DNA from: Echinometra lucunter
Lineage: Eukaryota; Echinodermata; Echinoidea; Camarodonta; Echinometridae
Length of the DNA: 64,000 bases
Direction of reading: 5' to 3'
NCBI GenBank assembly: GCA_029962745.1
Contig: CM057165.1
Span: 3,874,340-3,938,339 of the forward strand
The first letter of the stretch is position 1. Each line of letters opens with the position of its first letter. Positions 61,301 to 64,000 of this stretch are shown one piece after another. The notes under the pieces are model-generated. The model worked only from the letters and a program-made list of their open reading frames with translations. It ran no database searches and was not told where the DNA came from. A program made the position numbers and the translations under genes.

Positions 61301-63462
61301 AATAAGTCTGTGGCAGGTTTCTCCTTTTGCTCCAATGGTTTGGGAAGAAACTCCATAGGTGAGTCCATAGAAACATACTGACATACATCCAAGTGCAGGA
61401 CATTGTCCATCTGAGGTCTGGCAGCGAGTACTGAAGCAGCGGCTGCTCCTTGGTAATCATCAAGAGGCACTTCTGCTTGGTTCATCCCATTTGTCAGGGG
61501 GGCATGGTTAGAATCTGTCTCTTCTCTTTCTGTCCCACTATCATTTCCTAAACACTCTTCTTGACCCTGAAGTACTTTGTCCACAGTGGAACTCTCCCCA
61601 TGAGTGCCCTCAAGTTCTTCTGCCACTGCTTGATTTCCTGACACTCCATCAAATCCACCATGCATGCCAGTCCCTCCCACAGTATCTCCATTCTCTGCAG
61701 CAGGGTGCCTTTGACAGGAGTCCTCTACCTCTGAGGATTCCTTCAGCCTGGATGTATCAGAGGCAGCTCCTCCACCTTGTGCACCCTGTGATGCTTCTTC
61801 AAGCTCCTTGTTGTCTTTGGAATGTTGTCCAATATCTCCTTCAGGTCCAGTCCCTGTTGATGCTCTATGCTCTTCTTGCTTGTCAGGAATAGCAAGGTGA
61901 GAGAGAAATGTCTGCCATGCTTTCGCCAAATCATCTTCCTTGTACACACATCTAGAAAAGAGAAATGAGGATGTTAGGAATCAAATGCCACTATAGAATA
62001 TCTGTTTTGCAAATGCCCAACTCTTAAGAATTTCAAACAATAATTTTTCAGAGTCAGTTTATAGACTGTTTTCTAGTGTTCACGTTTTTACTTCGTAGTG
62101 AATAAACTTGAATACTGTATACGCCAATATTTTCGTGTACAGATATTTTCGCGAATCACAAGCTCATAGACATTTTTGCGTGTTGTTAATTTCGCGAGTG
62201 CAAGAGCAGGACTTGCAGTAAACTTATCTGTACATGAAAGAGCCATATCGGCAGATCCGGAGGATTTATTTTTTGATTATTTTTTGCCAATACCATCACA
62301 CTCATAGCTTGCGATAAATAAAAAAAGCCGTCATAAAACCCCTGATATCTTAATTTTACCACCCCACTAAAGCCCGCACGTTTTGGAAAAATGGCGGCGA
62401 TTCTGCATTTTTGGTAGCAGAATCGGGCTTCTTACAGGGGTTTTGGAGGTGACCATGTACGGAGTTGACTTGTGTGAGTGACAATTTCTCTGTGTGTTAT
62501 TATATGCTACACACAGAGAGGACTGCTGCACTTGCCGCATGCACTAGCTTGCATGACAATGGCAACAATGTGCCGATGATGCCAAGAGGTAAAGCAAATT
62601 TACCTGTGGATATTTTCGCGTGTTGTTAAATTCGCGATAGGTGAGTAATTCGCGAAATTCGCGAAAATAAAACCACCGCGAAAATTTCAGCTCATACAGT
62701 ACACATCATCCACAACCGAACCTGTTTAATTTCAAATATGTAAGTTTATTAACACTGAGATGATCTCTTTAAGTTTTTAAAGAACTGTGGCAATAATCAT
62801 AATTTAGAAGAAAACAATGAGTAAATAAATTCCTCTTTACATTGTATACAGCACACTCATGGAGAGTCCACTCTGTGTGGTTTGGCCCAATAAATTTTAA
62901 AGTACAGCCCTAATAAACATATCAAAGACATTCGAGCAGAATTAAAGAGCAAGAAATTCTACATTTTTTGTCAACTGTGCCCATTTTGGTTATTTCAGTG
63001 TTTGCCATTTGATGCTGAAATTTCAAGAGGGAAATATAAGCACTAAAATCCTTAAATTGGCAATATAAAGGAGAGTTTAACATTACAGTTCTGTTTTCCA
63101 TGTAAAATGGAAACCTTTTAACTTCTCCACATACTTTGTCAATTTATTCATTTCAAATACATGACATTTTCTAAGAAAAATATAGCAATCAAAGAACCAT
63201 ATCGGTGCTGCCAATTTCAAAAGGAAAACTGATCAGATAAGGCTTCCAAAGGGTTAATGTACAGTGTCATAGTTCTTACTGGATAAACTTCCTCAAATCT
63301 TCAGCAGCTATGGCATCCAAGATAATTTTGTTGGGAACTCCATCGGGGCAAATGATATCCAAGAGACCAGGAACTCGTGACTCTACAATGGCTCTATGGA
63401 TGAGCATGGGTGTTGGTCCACAGGGTAGGGTGATGTCTGAATAGGTCCCCTCTTGGAATAAC
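49662..63462 (-). CDS. BTBD8: BTBD8-like protein, 3' part (12 coding exons; 5' end outside window)
   Basis: Exons, in minus-strand order, are 63462-63280, 61951-60845, 60049-59960, 59400-59320, 56666-56570, 56106-56015, 55326-55224, 54455-54264, 52526-52353, 51348-51219, 50579-50512 and 50141-49662. All join in phase with GT-AG sites and encode about 930 residues. The first BTB region (SDITL, LIHRAIVESRVP) is followed by an acidic linker of about 340 residues. A second BTB (PAHRFMLHCRCDFFAAML, QFMYGGT, ADMYGLQGLKEV) leads into a BACK-like helical region and ends with KKPILSSSQR, matching the short human BTBD8 form as I recall it. An Arg/Gly-rich tail of about 160 residues is added. Vertebrate BTBD8 long forms (APache) act with AP-2 in vesicle recycling; whether that holds here is unknown. 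Confidence 0.85.
50512..50579 (-). CDS. BTBD8: BTBD8 exon: conserved KKPILSSSQ end
   Basis: The acceptor is AATACAG and the donor is CAAAGG/GTAAAA. It encodes DAVYVDEGLSKTTKKPILSS and then SQR. This matches, from memory, the last residues of the short human BTBD8 protein, but here the frame continues into another exon. Confidence 0.82.
50640..50860. repeat. GGTTAGG-like degenerate repeat element
   Basis: TTGCTCTGGTGAAACTTGCTCC at the left resembles the termini of the element at 35233. The core has GTTAGAGTTAAGGTTTAGGT-like telomere-related words. Probably an old relative. Confidence 0.4.
51025..51110 (-). repeat. Short LINE 3' end
   Basis: A GATGATGATGATAG tail is followed by TTGTAAAGCGCCGGTATCCG, a typical 3' UTR of a 5'-truncated non-LTR element. 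Confidence 0.4.
51219..51348 (-). CDS. BTBD8: BTBD8 exon: C-terminal helical region
   Basis: The acceptor is TTTGTAG and the donor is AAGG/GTAAGT. It encodes DAYTAVGVFYDKIYNYVVSN and then ERFKCLPEDLQKQIRK. Confidence 0.88.
51777..52326 (+). mobile_element. 3' stub of a non-LTR retrotransposon with (ATCA)n tail
   Basis: The frame 51777-51914 reads ASTKLRTTQGQFSKYFMGTE, then EWNRLPKNIRLIRSRSHFRS, then a stop. This is the conserved C-terminus of a LINE reverse-transcriptase ORF. A 3' UTR of about 290 bp and an (ATCA)n tail (52205-52326) follow. It lies in a BTBD8 intron, antisense to that gene. Confidence 0.8.
52353..52526 (-). CDS. BTBD8: BTBD8 exon: helical region
   Basis: The acceptor is TATGTAG and the donor is AACCCT/GTAAGT. 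It is 58 codons, phase 0, including MGWKKDVMESLFRKVVAGLS and a charged RREPTEAEKK-like stretch. Confidence 0.88.
52621..52845 (+). repeat. tRNA-derived SINE, second copy
   Basis: GGTGCCATGGCCGAGTGGTC and GGTTCGACCCC resemble the A and B boxes of a Leu/Ser-type tRNA. The following body (GAGCAAGGCATTTTATCTAC) matches the SINE at 13046. It lies in a BTBD8 intron. Confidence 0.75.
53030..54263. other. BTBD8 intron without recognised gene
   Basis: 1.2 kb of AT-rich intron with a G-run at 53985-53998. Open frames show no recognisable protein. Confidence 0.5.
54264..54455 (-). CDS. BTBD8: BTBD8 exon: helical region
   Basis: The acceptor is CTTTTAG and the donor is CTGAAG/GTAAAA. It is 64 codons, phase 0 at both ends, including VIEFLFQLDKIKLSLP and RVLQFAANKFHGIL. 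Confidence 0.9.
54651..54794. mobile_element. Fold-back MITE family X, copy 2 (inverted)
   Basis: CCCGTCTCATAAAACTTGTT ... TCTATGAAACAGGGCCCC, with GATTGGCTGAGAGC in the centre. It is in the opposite orientation to copies 1 and 3 and lies in a BTBD8 intron. Confidence 0.8.
55045..55192. mobile_element. Fold-back MITE family X, copy 3
   Basis: GGGCCCCATTTCATAAAACT ... AGTTTTATGAAATGGGGCCC; the termini pair almost perfectly. Confidence 0.85.
55224..55326 (-). CDS. BTBD8: BTBD8 exon: BACK-like region
   Basis: The acceptor is TCCTAG and the donor is ATTTTG/GTAAGT. It encodes WMSKNMDRFWVQKTFSSLPP and then EMLENCSKDVVEIL. It corresponds to the human segment with FARFWSERSF. Confidence 0.9.
56015..56106 (-). 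CDS. BTBD8: BTBD8 exon: BACK-like region
   Basis: The acceptor is CATACAG and the donor is CTGAG/GTAAGT. It encodes PLCAECLGLVPHSYALCESF and then GLPELSQTCLR. Confidence 0.88.
56570..56666 (-). CDS. BTBD8: BTBD8 exon: end of BTB2 and start of BACK-like helices
   Basis: The acceptor is TTTCCAG and the donor is CACAAG/GTAGGC. It encodes DLLGAADMYGLQGLKEVTAF and then HLKRDWCHLFHK, the classic AAxxYxLxxLxxxC-like BTB end. Confidence 0.9.
56749..56924. mobile_element. Related short TIR element (CAGTCAACTCTG ends)
   Basis: Starts CAGTCAACTCTGCCTAAGTT and ends CTTATACAGAGTTGACTG, with TA flanks. Internal TTCGACTT motifs repeat. Probably a second mariner-like MITE family. Confidence 0.65.
57346..59266. 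mobile_element. 1.9-kb TIR transposon carrying a minisatellite
   Basis: TACCATAATTAACGTTGTAT with AAACCGCAC at the left is mirrored by GTGCGGTTTATAG with AACGTTAATTACGGTA at the right. GGGGGTGCGGTTAATACAC lies subterminally at both ends in the same orientation. TA is present at both termini. No transposase is seen; the interior is mostly the 159-bp array. It lies in a BTBD8 intron. Confidence 0.75.
57640..58885. repeat. 159-bp minisatellite, about 7-8 units
   Basis: GGGATGCGTGTGTCTTGCAA recurs at 57966, 58125, 58284, 58443, 58602 and 58761, exactly 159 bp apart. Diverged units flank it (57817 and about 57650). Each unit carries AAAATTACGTCATCTGACTA and CGCATCCGGGGAC. The inner units are nearly identical. 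Confidence 0.95.
59320..59400 (-). CDS. BTBD8: BTBD8 exon: second BTB domain, continued
   Basis: The acceptor is GATGGCAG and the donor is CTAAG/GTGAGA. It encodes VSRLVVDAMLQFMYGGTASL and then SADVNLR. LQFMYGG is the conserved FxxFLxFxYTG-type turn. Confidence 0.9.
59960..60049 (-). CDS. BTBD8: BTBD8 exon: second BTB domain
   Basis: The acceptor is TTCACAG and the donor is AAAGG/GTGAGT. It encodes FMLHCRCDFFAAMLGGGWIE and then SESNEIQLKG, the αA-αB part of a BTB fold. Confidence 0.9.
60285..60540. repeat. Fragment related to the TACTGTAT/TTTTCGCG element
   Basis: TACCGTATATACTGTTATTT and TCTGCGAAAATTAATG resemble parts of the element at 62113. Confidence 0.4.
60543..60708. mobile_element. 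pogo/mariner-like MITE
   Basis: Ends CAGTCAAACCT and AGGTTTGACTG are perfect inverted repeats with TA on both sides. Same family as 1899. It lies in a BTBD8 intron. Confidence 0.75.
60845..61951 (-). CDS. BTBD8: BTBD8 large exon: end of BTB1, acidic linker, start of BTB2
   Basis: The acceptor is TTTCTAG and the donor is CACAG/GTAAGG. It opens with CVYKEDDLAKAW (end of BTB1). About 330 residues rich in Glu, Gly, Ser and Asn follow, without a recognisable domain. It then starts BTB2 with DASISSDFALVSSDGTRIPA. The linker is about three times longer than the human one, as I remember that protein. Confidence 0.88.
62113..62701. mobile_element. TIR element with TTTTCGCG motifs
   Basis: TACTGTATACGCCAATATTT at the left and CGAAAATTTCAGCTCATACA then GTA at the right are imperfect inverted repeats. 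ATTTTCGCG words recur inside both arms. No coding capacity. It lies in a BTBD8 intron. Confidence 0.6.
62868..63256. mobile_element. Diverged copy of the piggyBac-like MITE family
   Basis: Internal sequence matches throughout (TGTGGTTTGGCCCAATAA, CTGTGCCCATTTTGGTTA, TTGATGCTGAAATTT, CTTAAATTGGCAATA), ending AAAGGGTTAA. The left TIR is lost. This is an old copy in a BTBD8 intron. Confidence 0.7.
63280..63462 (-). CDS. BTBD8: BTBD8 exon: first BTB domain
   Basis: The acceptor is AATACAG and the donor is ATCCA/GTAAGA. It encodes LFQEGTYSDITLPCGPTPML and then IHRAIVESRVPGLLDIICPD, a BTB β-strand plus αA signature, ending AAEDLRKFIQ. The start of the domain must be in an exon right of the window. 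Confidence 0.85.
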
Positions 63463-63879
63463 CTGTATTCATTAAATAAACATAATTATAAATAAGGAGT
63501 TATTCAAGGGGGGGGGGGCAGTCGCCCCCTCCAAAACGCCAGGAAAAAACATGTGACCAAGAAGATAAGGTAAAAGAACATAGAAAGAGTGCAGGAGCAG
63601 ACAAGGAACAATGACAAAGAAACATTGGAGCTTTGCTAGGGATGGGGAAACTCCCCTCTCCCTGCATCCCCCCCCCCCCAGGGAGTGTGCTTTGCATGCT
63701 CACTACCGCCCCTTCCAAAATGAAATCCTAGGTCTGCCATTGTTCAAGGAGTGAAACTATGGTTTAAGAATATGCTTGCAACTTGGTTGTACTCACATTA
63801 CATGCCAGCTGTCATATTTGTAGAATTCATTTCAATTTCATTATCAATTTTGTTTATTTAAATCATTGCTATCATTATT

Positions 63880-64000
63880 ATCATCAGTAGTAGTAGCAGT
63901 AGCAGTAGCAGCAGTAGTAGTAGTAGTAGTAGTAGCAGTAATAGCAGTAGCAGCAGTAGTAGTAGTAGTAGTAGTAGTAGCAGTAGTAGCAGTAGTAGCA
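63880..64000. repeat. (AGT/AGC)n microsatellite
   Basis: AGTAGTAGCAG-type triplets run to the end of the window. Confidence 0.95.

Overview
The window is eukaryotic DNA: multi-exon genes with GT-AG introns, high AT content, and introns packed with small transposons and microsatellites. The gene families, the Ngaro-type tyrosine-recombinase retroelement and the MITE and SINE load suggest a marine invertebrate deuterostome, most likely an echinoderm such as a sea urchin. That placement is inference; no rRNA or mitochondrial marker is present.

Left half, + strand: the 3' part of a ZZZ3 orthologue (ZZ-type zinc finger plus Myb/SANT protein of the ATAC acetyltransferase complex). Ten coding exons run from 318 to 32151, and the 5' end lies left of the window. 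The last intron, 12842-31994, is about 19 kb. It holds a minus-strand gene for a small secreted or type I membrane protein (gene A, about 18.5-22.5 kb) and a decayed Ngaro-type retroelement (about 23.9-29.0 kb, minus strand) that is itself interrupted by a piggyBac-like MITE.

Middle: downstream of the ZZZ3 stop, much of the same arrangement recurs. There are relics of the ZZ-domain exon (about 33.9-34.1 kb), a paralogue of the nested membrane gene (gene B, 40291-43542, minus strand), and a second intact ZZZ3 terminal exon (45105-45261) preceded by a truncated third one (44895-44961). This looks like an old segmental duplication of [ZZ exon, nested gene, terminal exon]. It may have created alternative last exons for ZZZ3. 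It is the most interesting feature of the window.

Right half, minus strand: the 3' part of a BTBD8-like gene, 12 exons from 63462 to 49662, with its 5' end right of the window. It carries two BTB/POZ regions joined by a long acidic linker, a helical BACK-like region, and an Arg/Gly-rich C-terminal tail. ZZZ3 and BTBD8 are convergent.

Introns and spacers hold five near-intact copies and one degraded copy of a roughly 416-bp piggyBac-type MITE (TTAA target, CCC ends), pogo/mariner-like MITEs, several fold-back elements, tRNA-derived SINEs, 3' stubs of LINEs, tandem arrays with 75-, 110-, 133- and 159-bp units, and long microsatellites. No rRNA, CRISPR array or functional tRNA gene was seen.
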